The position numbers and the translations under genes were made by a program. A stretch of 41,492 nucleotides of DNA from an uncultured Ruminococcus sp. (GTDB lineage: Bacteria > Bacillota > Clostridia > Lachnospirales > Lachnospiraceae). Under the pieces are notes generated by a model, which had not been told where the DNA came from, ran no database searches, and saw only the letters and a program-made list of their open reading frames with translations. The stretch spans positions 1-41,492 of the forward strand of contig CAKRLG010000021.1 in NCBI GenBank assembly GCA_934359255.1, written 5' to 3'. This document shows, piece after piece, positions 15,126-22,718 of the stretch (its first letter is position 1; every line of letters begins with the position of its first letter).

Positions 15126-15962
15126 ATGAAATTTACGAAAATGCAGGGTATCGGAAATGATTATGTATATGTAAACTGTTTTAAGGAAAAGGTGGAAGAT
15201 CCCGGGGAAGCAGCGATCAAAGTCAGTGACCGTCATTTCGGAATCGGTTCTGACGGACTGATTCTGATCAAACCATCCGAGGTGGCAGATTTTCAGATGG
15301 ATATGTACAACGCAGACGGTTCCCGTGGAGCGATGTGCGGAAACGGAATCCGCTGTGTGGCAAAATACGTATACGATTACGGTCTGACAGACAAAACATC
15401 TATCTCTGTGGAGACGGCAAGTGGCATCAAGTATCTGGATCTGACTGTGGAAAACGGGAAAGTGGCACTGGTAAAAGTCAATATGGGCGCACCGATCCTC
15501 GAAGCCAAAAAAATCCCGGTAGTTTCCGAAAAAGAGCAGGTGATCAATGAACCCCTTCTGGTAGACGGAAAAGAATATCGCATCACCGGCGTATCAATGG
15601 GTAACCCACATGCGATTACATACATTGATGATGTAAAAGGATTAGACATCGAAAAGATCGGCCCGAAGTTTGAGTTTAACCCGGCTTTCCCTGACAGGGT
15701 AAATACAGAATTTGTGAAAGTGCTGGATGATCATACCGTAGAAATGCGCGTATGGGAACGTGGTTCCGGCGAAACACTGGCATGTGGAACAGGTGCCTGT
15801 GCGGTAGCTGTGGCTTCGATTCTGAACGGATATGTGAAAGAAGAGGAAGTGACAGTGAAACTGCTCGGCGGGGATCTGAAGATTTACTGGGATCGGAAAG
15901 AAAACCTGGTATACATGACCGGACCGGCAGCGGTTGTGTTTGATGGGGAGATTGAACTGTAA
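15126..15962 (+). CDS. dapF: Diaminopimelate epimerase
   Basis: A 278-residue cytoplasmic cofactor-free epimerase that converts LL- to meso-diaminopimelate, the last step before DAP enters peptidoglycan and lysine synthesis. Both half-sites are intact: [16 protein letters not shown] with Cys71, and [14 protein letters not shown] with Cys220. The N-terminal [12 protein letters not shown] and the total length are typical. GAGGAAA lies upstream of the ATG. It stands alone: a repeat-rich region lies on each side, and the next gene, asnA, is convergent. Confidence 0.95.
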   Translation: MKFTKMQGIGNDYVYVNCFKEKVEDPGEAAIKVSDRHFGIGSDGLILIKPSEVADFQMDMYNADGSRGAMCGNGIRCVAKYVYDYGLTDKTSISVETASGIKYLDLTVENGKVALVKVNMGAPILEAKKIPVVSEKEQVINEPLLVDGKEYRITGVSMGNPHAITYIDDVKGLDIEKIGPKFEFNPAFPDRVNTEFVKVLDDHTVEMRVWERGSGETLACGTGACAVAVASILNGYVKEEEVTVKLLGGDLKIYWDRKENLVYMTGPAAVVFDGEIEL

Positions 15963-15989
15963 AAAAGAATAGATGGTGCTAAAGCGGAC

Positions 15990-16168
15990 GGGAGCGGCTG
16001 GAGTTTCTTGTCCGGGCAACGTGGGCAGGGGAACTTTGAACTAATCCCTAACTGCGACTAAGACTCTCGCGAGAGCGCTCGAGCCTAAGTCTCCGTAAGG
16101 GCTGGATTTCAAAGCTTCCCCTAACCGCCCACAAAGTGTTGCCCGGACAAGAAACTCCAGCCGCTCCC
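15990..16168 (-). repeat. Large foldback element 1, conserved core with a private 31-bp arm
   Basis: Bases 15990-16020 are the exact reverse complement of 16138-16168 (31 bp). Inside, further paired blocks nest: GTGGGC/GCCCAC, GGGGAA/TTCCCC and CTTTGAA/TTCAAAG. A weaker pairing extends outward to 15978 and 16179. Read on the minus strand, the inner ~115 bp align with foldback 2 at 16478-16663, while the outer arms do not. It begins 27 bp after dapF stops, so it may be transcribed. There is no T-run typical of a terminator and no protein-coding content. Confidence 0.88.
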
Positions 16169-16179
16169 TGAGCGTTAGC

Positions 16180-16477
16180 AAAGGGGAAGTGAGGATGTGT
16201 GGAGAAGGGGGTTGGAAGAAAATAAATAGAGCATAGGTTTGAACGTAGTACAAGAAAAGTACATATCTCTGTTTTGAAGTGTAAAGACAGTAAGATACAT
16301 TAAGAATTAAATCATGCAGATAAGATAAATAAGAACAGATAGATGAGTAAGGCAAGAGAATGTAAAAACAATAGCCAGAAAATATACAGGGTTAAAAGAT
16401 TAACCTGAAAGTCGAAGTATAATGGTTAATTTGGAAGAACCTTCAAATAGAAAGAATTCAGTCCCAGCCAACACACA
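16180..16477. other. A/T-rich spacer between the two foldback elements
   Basis: About 300 bp, purine-rich and low in complexity. I see no gene, tRNA or promoter here that I would defend, and no repeat shared with the rest of the window. Confidence 0.5.
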
Positions 16478-16663
16478 GCGAGAGGGATCGGGGGTCCTGG
16501 GGGCAACAACACTTTTTGGGCGGTTAGGGCAAGCTTTGAAATCCGACGCTTACGTAGACTTTCGCGCGGGTCAGCCGACCCGCGTGAATATAGTCGAAGT
16601 TAGCGGCTAGTTCAAAGTTGCCCTGCCCAAGTTGTTGCCCCCAGGACCCCCGATCCCTCTCGC
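16478..16663 (+). repeat. Large foldback element 2, conserved core with a private 33-bp arm
   Basis: Bases 16478-16510 are the exact reverse complement of 16631-16663 (33 bp). The core shares GGGCGGTTAGGG, AAGCTTTGAAATCC, CTTACG, TAGTTCAAAGTT and CCCTGCCCA with foldback 1, in opposite orientation. Its apical hairpin CGCGGGTC/GACCCGCG differs from that of foldback 1 but is also perfectly paired. It ends 33 bp before the stop codon of the convergent asnA. Confidence 0.88.
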
Positions 16664-16696
16664 GTCCCCGTGAGAAAACTATCTACAAATCTTATA

Positions 16697-17707
16697 TTAC
16701 AACAGAGGAATATTATGCTCCTCCGCCAGTTTCACCGTCTCCTCCGGCCATAACGAACAGTGAACCTCTCCGATATGAGCCTTCCGCAGATAAAACATAC
16801 AGATACGGGACTGTCCGATACCGCCACCGATCGTAAAAGGCAGTTCATCATTCAAAATAGCCCTCTGGAAATCCAGTTCCGCACGTTCCTCACAGCCACA
16901 AACCTCCAGCTGATGCTTCAGAGCAGCTGCATCCACACGGATACCCATGGAAGAAAGCTCCAGAGCGATATCCAGAACCGGATAATAAACGATGATATCA
17001 CCGTTCAGCTCCCAGTCATCATAGTCCGGTGCACGACCGTCGTGTGGTTCGCCGGATGCCAGCATCTTACCGATCTGCATGATAAACACAGCACCCTTTT
17101 CCTTAACAATCTTATACTCCCGGTCCTTAGGAGAAAGACCAGGATACATATCTTCAAGTTCCTGGGAAGTGATAAAGAAAATATCCTTCGGAAGAATCTC
17201 TTCGATATAATCATACTGAATTGCCATATATTTTTCGGTCTTCTTCAGTGCAGAATAAACGGTGCGGACAACATCTTTTAAGGTGTCCACATTACGCTCT
17301 TCCCGTGTAATAATCTTTTCCCAGTCCCACTGATCCACATAGATAGAATGGATATTGTCGGTATCTTCATCACGACGGATGGCAACCATATCGGTATACA
17401 GCCCTTCCCCATGTGCAAAACCATACTTTTTCAGTGCATAACGTTTCCATTTTGCAAGAGAATGTACGATCTCAGCTTTCTGATCCGGTGATTCCTTGAT
17501 ATCGAAGGTAACCGGGCGTTCTACGCCGTTCAGATTATCGTTCAGACCGGATGAAGGATCTACAAAAAGCGGTGCGGACACACGCAGCAGATTCAGGCGG
17601 TCAGAAAGGGTTTTCTGAAAAAAGTCTTTTACGGTCTTAATACCAACCTGTGTATCGTGAAGCGACAATGCAGGCTGATAATTTTCCGGAATAATAAAAT
17701 GTTCCAT
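16697..17707 (-). CDS. asnA: Aspartate-ammonia ligase (asparagine synthetase A)
   Basis: A 336-residue cytoplasmic enzyme with the class II aminoacyl-tRNA synthetase fold that makes asparagine from aspartate, ammonia and ATP. Visible family features are LSLHDTQVGIKTVKDFFQ near the N-terminus, RVSAPLFVDPSSGLNDNLNG, FAHGEGLYTDMVAIRRDED, VDQWDWEK and the C-terminal ATP-binding GGGIGQSR. The length matches AsnA. I use the ATG at 17707, which follows GAGGAGG; the five extra codons of the longer frame would overlap that site. Its own promoter lies upstream (17799-17826). It is convergent with dapF. Confidence 0.95.
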   Translation of the reverse strand: MEHFIIPENYQPALSLHDTQVGIKTVKDFFQKTLSDRLNLLRVSAPLFVDPSSGLNDNLNGVERPVTFDIKESPDQKAEIVHSLAKWKRYALKKYGFAHGEGLYTDMVAIRRDEDTDNIHSIYVDQWDWEKIITREERNVDTLKDVVRTVYSALKKTEKYMAIQYDYIEEILPKDIFFITSQELEDMYPGLSPKDREYKIVKEKGAVFIMQIGKMLASGEPHDGRAPDYDDWELNGDIIVYYPVLDIALELSSMGIRVDAAALKHQLEVCGCEERAELDFQRAILNDELPFTIGGGIGQSRICMFYLRKAHIGEVHCSLWPEETVKLAEEHNIPLL

Positions 17708-17798
17708 AACAATCCTCCTCAAATTTGAAAGGCATCCAGCTAAGAATCACGGCAGACACCAACAACTCTTTACCCGTCTACCCAGGTATTATGGTAAT

Positions 17799-17826
17799 AT
17801 TATAGCAGAAAACCCTCCGAATACAA
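17799..17826 (-). promoter_or_regulatory. Promoter for asnA
   Basis: On the minus strand TTGTAT (17826-17821), 16 bp, TATAAT (17804-17799). The leader is about 85 nt. Confidence 0.55.
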
Positions 17827-17845
17827 CAATTGATTTTGCTATATC

Positions 17846-17870
17846 CATGTCAAAACACCTCGCGGAATAT
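17846..17870 (-). repeat. Core motif of the 142-bp repeat family, isolated
   Basis: Read on the minus strand, ATATTCCGCGAGGTGTTTTG followed by ACATG matches the left third of the 142-bp elements almost exactly. The terminal repeats and large hairpin are missing. It lies between asnA and the divergent dehydrogenase gene. Confidence 0.6.
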
Positions 17871-17900
17871 CACGTATGCACAGTAAGGATCAATTCTGCC

Positions 17901-17929
17901 TTGTAACTTAACATCAATTGTGCTACTGT
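17901..17929 (+). promoter_or_regulatory. Possible promoter for the 2-hydroxyacid dehydrogenase gene
   Basis: TTGTAA (17901-17906), 17 bp, TACTGT (17924-17929). The -10 is poor. Confidence 0.35.
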
Positions 17930-17966
17930 AGTAGACAGAACACGTTTGGAAAGGTCGGAAAACGGG

Positions 17967-18932
17967 ATGGAACAGGAAAAAATACTTGTGGTTCTTCCGG
18001 TAAAAGAAGAACATAAAGAACGAATCAGAAATGCAGCACCGGACGCAAAGACAACTTACTGCCTGGAAGCGGAAGTGACAAAAGAACAGGTGCAGGATGC
18101 AAATATTATTATCGGAAATGTAAAACCGGAATTTTTAAAAGATTCTCGGAATCTGCGTTGGATACAGTTAAATAACGCCGGAACAGAAGGATTTTGTGTG
18201 CCGGGTGTCCTGCCGGAACAGGCACAGCTGACCAATGCCACCGGAGCGTATGGAATGGCGATCTCCGAGCATCTGATCGCGATGCTGTTTGCGCTCCAGA
18301 AACGCCTGGACATTTACCAGAACCAGCAAAAAGATCACCACTGGGAGAAACAGACCCATATGATGGTTACAGAGGGAAGCCATGTCCTGGTGATCGGTCT
18401 TGGAGATATCGGAACGACATTTGCAAGAAAAATGAAAGCACTGGGCGCGCATGTGACAGGTATCAGAAAGAGCCGGAAACCGAAGCCTGAATATGTGGAT
18501 GCGCAATACACAATGGAAGCACTGCCGGAACTTCTGCCACAGGCAGATATCGTGGCACTGAGCCTTCCGGGATACAATGATACCAAAGGTGTCATCGGTG
18601 AGAAAGAGCTGCACCTGATGAAAGCGAATACTATCCTGTTAAATGTAGGCCGCGGAACTGCGATTGACAGTCTGGCTCTTGCGAAAGCCCTGCAAGAGGG
18701 AACGATTTATGGAGCAGGTCTTGATGTCATAGATCCGGAACCACTGCCGGAAGATCATCCGCTGTGGGATGCACCCCATTGTATCATTACTCCACATGTG
18801 TCCGGCGGATATGCACTGCCGGAGACGCTGGAAAAGATTCTGGAACTTTCCATCAAAAATCTGGAACGCTATGAAAAAGGAGAAACCCTCCACAATATCA
18901 TCGACTTTTCTACCGGGTATGTGAAAAGATAA
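17967..18932 (+). CDS. D-isomer-specific 2-hydroxyacid dehydrogenase family protein
   Basis: A 321-residue NAD(P)-dependent reductase of the D-2-hydroxyacid dehydrogenase family, which reduces a 2-keto acid to the D-hydroxy acid or the reverse. The nucleotide fold is marked by VLVIGLGDIGTTFA (GxGxxG at 144-149). The catalytic set is complete: Arg229 in LLNVGRGTAID, Glu258 in DVIDPEPLPEDHPLW and His277 in ITPHVSGG. The N-terminal lid is divergent, and no substrate can be named; PLEDHPLW-type members act on glyoxylate, hydroxypyruvate and similar acids. A TTG at 17946 would add seven residues, but I prefer the ATG at 17967. The gene is monocistronic, with a terminator directly after it. Confidence 0.87.
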   Translation: MEQEKILVVLPVKEEHKERIRNAAPDAKTTYCLEAEVTKEQVQDANIIIGNVKPEFLKDSRNLRWIQLNNAGTEGFCVPGVLPEQAQLTNATGAYGMAISEHLIAMLFALQKRLDIYQNQQKDHHWEKQTHMMVTEGSHVLVIGLGDIGTTFARKMKALGAHVTGIRKSRKPKPEYVDAQYTMEALPELLPQADIVALSLPGYNDTKGVIGEKELHLMKANTILLNVGRGTAIDSLALAKALQEGTIYGAGLDVIDPEPLPEDHPLWDAPHCIITPHVSGGYALPETLEKILELSIKNLERYEKGETLHNIIDFSTGYVKR

Positions 18933-18969
18933 AAGGCATTGGAAAAGTTGCATAAAAAATAAAATAAAA

Positions 18970-19004
18970 AAAGAGAAGAATTTTCAGGGTTCTTCTCTTT
19001 CCTT
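18970..19004 (+). terminator. Terminator after the 2-hydroxyacid dehydrogenase gene
   Basis: AAAGAGAAGAA pairs perfectly with TTCTTCTCTTT (18990-19000), followed by CCTTTT. Confidence 0.75.
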
Positions 19005-19031
19005 TTGTAGGTAACCGTGCTATACTGTTGT

Positions 19032-19077
19032 CTACAATATGTTGATTAAAATAAAAGAAAAATACTATATATAGTAG
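19032..19077 (+). promoter_or_regulatory. Two NrdR-like boxes upstream of nrdD
   Basis: TACTATATATAGTA (in 19062-19077) is a perfect palindrome of the NrdR box form. A second, weaker box, CTACAATATGTTGA, lies in 19032-19047. They are 30 bp apart start to start, about three helical turns, as is usual for NrdR pairs. A TATACT -10 lies at 19021-19026, so bound NrdR would sit at and past the transcription start. The second box nearly touches the ribosome binding site. Confidence 0.72.
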
Positions 19078-19092
19078 TGAGGAGCGAAAACA

Positions 19093-21237
19093 ATGGTATA
19101 TATTATCAAGAAAGACGGCACCAAAGAGGAGTTTGATGCCAGTAAGATCAAGCGTGCGGTCAATAAGTCAGCCGGTCGTGTGATGTATCGGTTTACCGAT
19201 GATGAGATTAATTTTATCTGTAAATATGCAACTGATCGGGCAGAAGCGATGTCAAAAGAGCGCAAAGGCGGAATCCTGATCCAGGATATGCACAACATTG
19301 TGGAAGGTGCCCTGGAACAGGTGAATCCTGCGGTAGCAAAAAGTTACCGCGATTACCGGAACTATAAAGTAGACTTTATCCACATGATGGATGAGGTATA
19401 TACCAAAAGCCAGTCCATTCGTTATATCGGTGACAAAAGCAATGCCAATACCGACAGCGCGCTGGTGGCAACCAAGAGAAGTCTGATCTTTAATGAACTG
19501 AACAAAGAATTATACAGAAAATTCTTTATGAACCGGAACGAACTGCAGGCATGCAAAGACGGTTATATCTATATTCACGATCAGTCTGCCCGTCTGGATA
19601 CGATGAACTGCTGTCTGTTCGATGTGGGATCCGTTCTGCGTGGCGGATTTGAGATGGGAAATGTCTGGTACAATGAGCCGAAGACACTGGATACCGCATT
19701 TGACGTTATGGGGGATATTATCCTCAGTACCGCAGCTCAGCAGTACGGCGGATTTACCGTGCCGGAAGTAGATAAGATCCTGTCTCCGTATGCACAGAAA
19801 AGCTATAACAAATATTATGAAGAATTCCTGAAATATTCCGATCCGTCCTGGGAAGGAAGAGAAGAAAAGGGTCGTGTGTATGCCTGGGAAAAAGTCTGCC
19901 GTGACTGCGATCAGGGATGGCAGGGAATTGAATATAAATTAAATACCGTTGGCTCCTCCCGTGGCGACTATCCGTTTGTTACTGTGACACTGGGACTGGG
20001 AACGGGAAGATTTGAAAAAATGATCTCAAAATCTCTGCTGAAGGTCCATATGGGCGGACAGGGAAAAGCCGGACATAAAAAACCGGTACTGTTCCCGAAG
20101 ATTGTGTTCCTGTATGACGAAGAGATCCATGGAGATGGAAAAGAATGTGAAGATGTCTTTGAGACAGGTGTTGCCTGCTCTGCAAAAACCATGTATCCGG
20201 ACTGGCTGTCCATGAGTGGCCAGGGATATATTTCCAGTATGTACAAAAAATACAAAAAAGTAATCAGCCCGATGGGGTGCCGTGCATTCTTAAGTCCGTG
20301 GTATGAGCGTGGCGGTATGGAACCGGCAGATGAAAACGATGTACCTGTCTTTGTCGGCCGTTTCAACATCGGTGCGGTCAGCCTGCATCTTCCGATGATC
20401 CTGGCAAAAGCCCGTGCAGAGAATACAGATTTTTATGAAGTTCTGGATTTCTATCTGGAGATGATCCGTGGACTGCATAAGAGAACATATGATTATCTTG
20501 GTGAGATGCGTGCCTCCACAAACCCGCTGGCGTACTGTGAGGGCGGTTTCTATGGCGGTCATCTGAAACCATCCGATAAGATCCGTCCGCTGCTTCGTCC
20601 GATGACAGCATCCTTCGGTATCACAGCACTGAACGAGCTGCAGGAACTGTACAATGGCAAATCCATTGCCGAGGACGGAGAATTTGCACTGGAAGTGCTT
20701 CGTTATATTAATGATAAGATTAATGTATACAAAAAAGAAGATCAGATCCTGTATGCGATCTACGGAACACCGGCAGAGAGCCTGTGTGGTCTGCAGGTAG
20801 AACAGTTCCGGAAAATGTACGGCATCGTGCGCGGTGTATCTGACCGTCCATATGTAAGCAACAGCTTCCACTGCCACGTAACCGAGGATATTACCCCGAT
20901 CCAAAAACAGGATCTGGAAGGAAGATTCTGGGAACTGTGCAACGGTGGTAAGATCCAGTATGTCAGATATCCGATTTCCTACAATGTACATGCTATTAAA
21001 GCACTGATCCGTCGGGCGATGAATCTGGGGTATTATGAGGGCGTGAATCTATCGCTGGCATATTGCGACGATTGCGGACATCAGGAGCTGGAGATGGATG
21101 TCTGCCCGGTCTGCGGTTCCAGAAACCTGACCAAGATCGACCGTATGAATGGATACCTGTCCTACAGCCGTGTTCACGGAGATACCCGTCTGAACGATGC
21201 CAAGATGGCGGAGATCGCGGACAGAAAGTCAATGTAA
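19093..21237 (+). CDS. nrdD: Anaerobic (class III) ribonucleoside-triphosphate reductase
   Basis: A 714-residue glycyl radical enzyme that reduces ribonucleoside triphosphates to deoxy forms under anaerobiosis, supplying DNA precursors. The N-terminal ~90 residues form an ATP-cone regulatory domain (YIIKKDGTKEEFDASKIKRA). TMNCCLFDVGS carries active-site cysteines, and GSSRGDYPFVTVTLGLG is a conserved core block. Four cysteines at 658, 661, 671 and 674 (CDDC, CPVC) form the C-terminal zinc site. The glycyl radical lies in DRMNGYLSY (Gly687). The activase NrdG, normally encoded next to nrdD, is not found here within the following 340 bp before an unrelated AraC gene. Predicted control is by NrdR through the boxes upstream. 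Confidence 0.95.
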   Translation: MVYIIKKDGTKEEFDASKIKRAVNKSAGRVMYRFTDDEINFICKYATDRAEAMSKERKGGILIQDMHNIVEGALEQVNPAVAKSYRDYRNYKVDFIHMMDEVYTKSQSIRYIGDKSNANTDSALVATKRSLIFNELNKELYRKFFMNRNELQACKDGYIYIHDQSARLDTMNCCLFDVGSVLRGGFEMGNVWYNEPKTLDTAFDVMGDIILSTAAQQYGGFTVPEVDKILSPYAQKSYNKYYEEFLKYSDPSWEGREEKGRVYAWEKVCRDCDQGWQGIEYKLNTVGSSRGDYPFVTVTLGLGTGRFEKMISKSLLKVHMGGQGKAGHKKPVLFPKIVFLYDEEIHGDGKECEDVFETGVACSAKTMYPDWLSMSGQGYISSMYKKYKKVISPMGCRAFLSPWYERGGMEPADENDVPVFVGRFNIGAVSLHLPMILAKARAENTDFYEVLDFYLEMIRGLHKRTYDYLGEMRASTNPLAYCEGGFYGGHLKPSDKIRPLLRPMTASFGITALNELQELYNGKSIAEDGEFALEVLRYINDKINVYKKEDQILYAIYGTPAESLCGLQVEQFRKMYGIVRGVSDRPYVSNSFHCHVTEDITPIQKQDLEGRFWELCNGGKIQYVRYPISYNVHAIKALIRRAMNLGYYEGVNLSLAYCDDCGHQELEMDVCPVCGSRNLTKIDRMNGYLSYSRVHGDTRLNDAKMAEIADRKSM

Positions 21238-21284
21238 AAATATCAGAAATACAGAAATAATTATAGAAATAATATGATAAGAAG

Positions 21285-21332
21285 AAATCCGTAAAATTCT
21301 GAACAGAAATCAGTTGTTTTACGGATTTTTTC
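21285..21332 (+). terminator. Terminator after nrdD
   Basis: AAATCCGTAAAA pairs perfectly with TTTTACGGATTT (21317-21328), followed by TTT. No nrdG lies before it. Confidence 0.85.
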
Positions 21333-21476
21333 TTTGTATTTGCAACCTGGTGCCTGACAGTATCCCAAGAAGGGCAGGGAGGAATAAATTCTGCGCATCA
21401 CGAAGCGTGTTACCGGGAACTGAGTGAACAATACCAACAAATATACAGAAAACAAAAGGTGTATCTGTGAAGTATA

Positions 21477-21505
21477 TAGACAAAATCCACAGGATTCATT
21501 ATACT
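21477..21505 (+). promoter_or_regulatory. Promoter for the AraC regulator gene
   Basis: TAGACA (21477-21482), 17 bp, TATACT (21500-21505). Between the nrdD terminator and this promoter (21333-21476) I see no other gene. Confidence 0.55.
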
Positions 21506-21581
21506 TGATATAGATGTGTAGACAGGAGGATATCAGTATGGGGGGAAAAGAAGGCACAGCTTCAGAGAGGAGACAGTATAC

Positions 21582-22514
21582 ATGGGTAGAAAAAGAAAAC
21601 CAAAGATGGAATACCGTTATTATGAAATTCCGGAAGGAAGTCCGGTGCTTGCTCTTCTGGGGGATAAATGGGTGCAGAATTACGGAAGGGAGATTGACTA
21701 TCTGCATTTCCATAATCATCTGGAAGTTGGTTTTTGCTATTATGGAGAAGGCACAGTTACTTTTAAAGAAGAAGACCTACCCTTTGACGCAAATATGTTT
21801 ACGGTGGTACCGAAGAACTTTCCCCATACGACAACCTCTACGGGAGACAGTGTCAGCTACTGGGAGTGGCTGTTTATTGATGCGGACAAATTTCTGAGGG
21901 AAGTTTATAAAGATAACCCCAGAATGGCACAGAAAGTGATCGATCGGGTGAATAGGAGAGCGCATTTTGTGAGGGTTCAGGATAAACCGCAGATCGGGGC
22001 ACTGGTGCAGCAGATCATTGGATGTATGCGGGAAAGAAAGGAATTCTATCTGGAAGAAGTGAAAGGACTGATCCTGGCTCTTCTTTTACAGGTGGCAAGG
22101 TGGAATCGGGAGGAAGCGGAAAAGCCAGAATTCGAGGCGGGAAATACCAGTCTGATCACACCGGCCCTTGATTATATCAGCGAATGCTGTGACCGCCCGA
22201 TCAAAGTGGAGGAACTGGCTGCGCTGTGCCATATCAGTGAAACGCATCTGCGGAGGGTATTTCATGACTGCATGCAGATGTCGCCTGTTGAATATATCAA
22301 TTGGGTTCGAATTCGCACAGCATGTGGGGAATTGAAGCGTACAAACGACACGGTGGGAGATATTGCCGTGCGATGTGGATTTTCCACATTGTCCACGTTC
22401 AACAGGAATTTTCACAGGATTATGGGCATTTCGCCACAACAGTGGAGAAAGGATCCGGAGCATTTTGAACAGAAATTGTTAAAATATGATATAAAAGCCG
22501 AAAAAGGATGGTGA
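21582..22514 (+). CDS. AraC-family transcriptional regulator of the beta-galactoside locus
   Basis: A 310-residue DNA-binding regulator. Residues from about 40 to 110 form a cupin-type ligand-binding domain (LHFHNHLEVGFCYYGEGTV, then VVPKNFPHT), which probably binds a sugar. The C-terminal ~100 residues are two helix-turn-helix motifs of the AraC type: IKVEELAALCHISETHLRRVF, then a second ending in GDIAVRCGFSTLSTFNRNFHRIMGISPQQWR. GAGGAG lies upstream of the ATG. It lies in the same direction as, and directly before, the sugar-binding protein gene. I infer that it activates that operon from the repeated GTACAC half-sites at 22571-22639. Confidence 0.85.
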   Translation: MGRKRKPKMEYRYYEIPEGSPVLALLGDKWVQNYGREIDYLHFHNHLEVGFCYYGEGTVTFKEEDLPFDANMFTVVPKNFPHTTTSTGDSVSYWEWLFIDADKFLREVYKDNPRMAQKVIDRVNRRAHFVRVQDKPQIGALVQQIIGCMRERKEFYLEEVKGLILALLLQVARWNREEAEKPEFEAGNTSLITPALDYISECCDRPIKVEELAALCHISETHLRRVFHDCMQMSPVEYINWVRIRTACGELKRTNDTVGDIAVRCGFSTLSTFNRNFHRIMGISPQQWRKDPEHFEQKLLKYDIKAEKGW

Positions 22515-22570
22515 AAATCGGTCAAAACACCTTAAATGGATGAAAATGCACAAAATCCAGTTGAATATGA

Positions 22571-22639
22571 GTACACAGGAGGAAAAAGTATGGTATAATG
22601 TGTACATAATGATTCACGGGAAGTTCAAAAACTGTACAC
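22571..22639 (+). promoter_or_regulatory. Regulated promoter of the beta-galactoside operon with three GTACAC half-sites
   Basis: A perfect TATAAT lies at 22594-22599, but its -35 position reads GTACAC, so an activator is probably needed. GTACAC occurs at 22571-22576 and 22634-22639, and its inverse GTGTAC at 22600-22605. The last two extend to a GTGTACA/TGTACAC inverted repeat. The adjacent AraC protein is the obvious candidate binder. Confidence 0.55.
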
Positions 22640-22718
22640 ATTCACTAATGGGAAAAGCGAGTGAGAGATGCCGGTTTTTGGCAGAGTGAACAAATACATA
22701 TCAGGAGGATATACATTT

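Noticed and set aside
15990..16168. Foldback 1 as an ordinary rho-independent terminator
   Set aside because: The structure is about 180 nt, has internal loops with a conserved core and lacks a T-run.
16041..16610. Short frames across the foldback elements
   Set aside because: They run through palindromic DNA, and the two homologous elements do not preserve a common frame.
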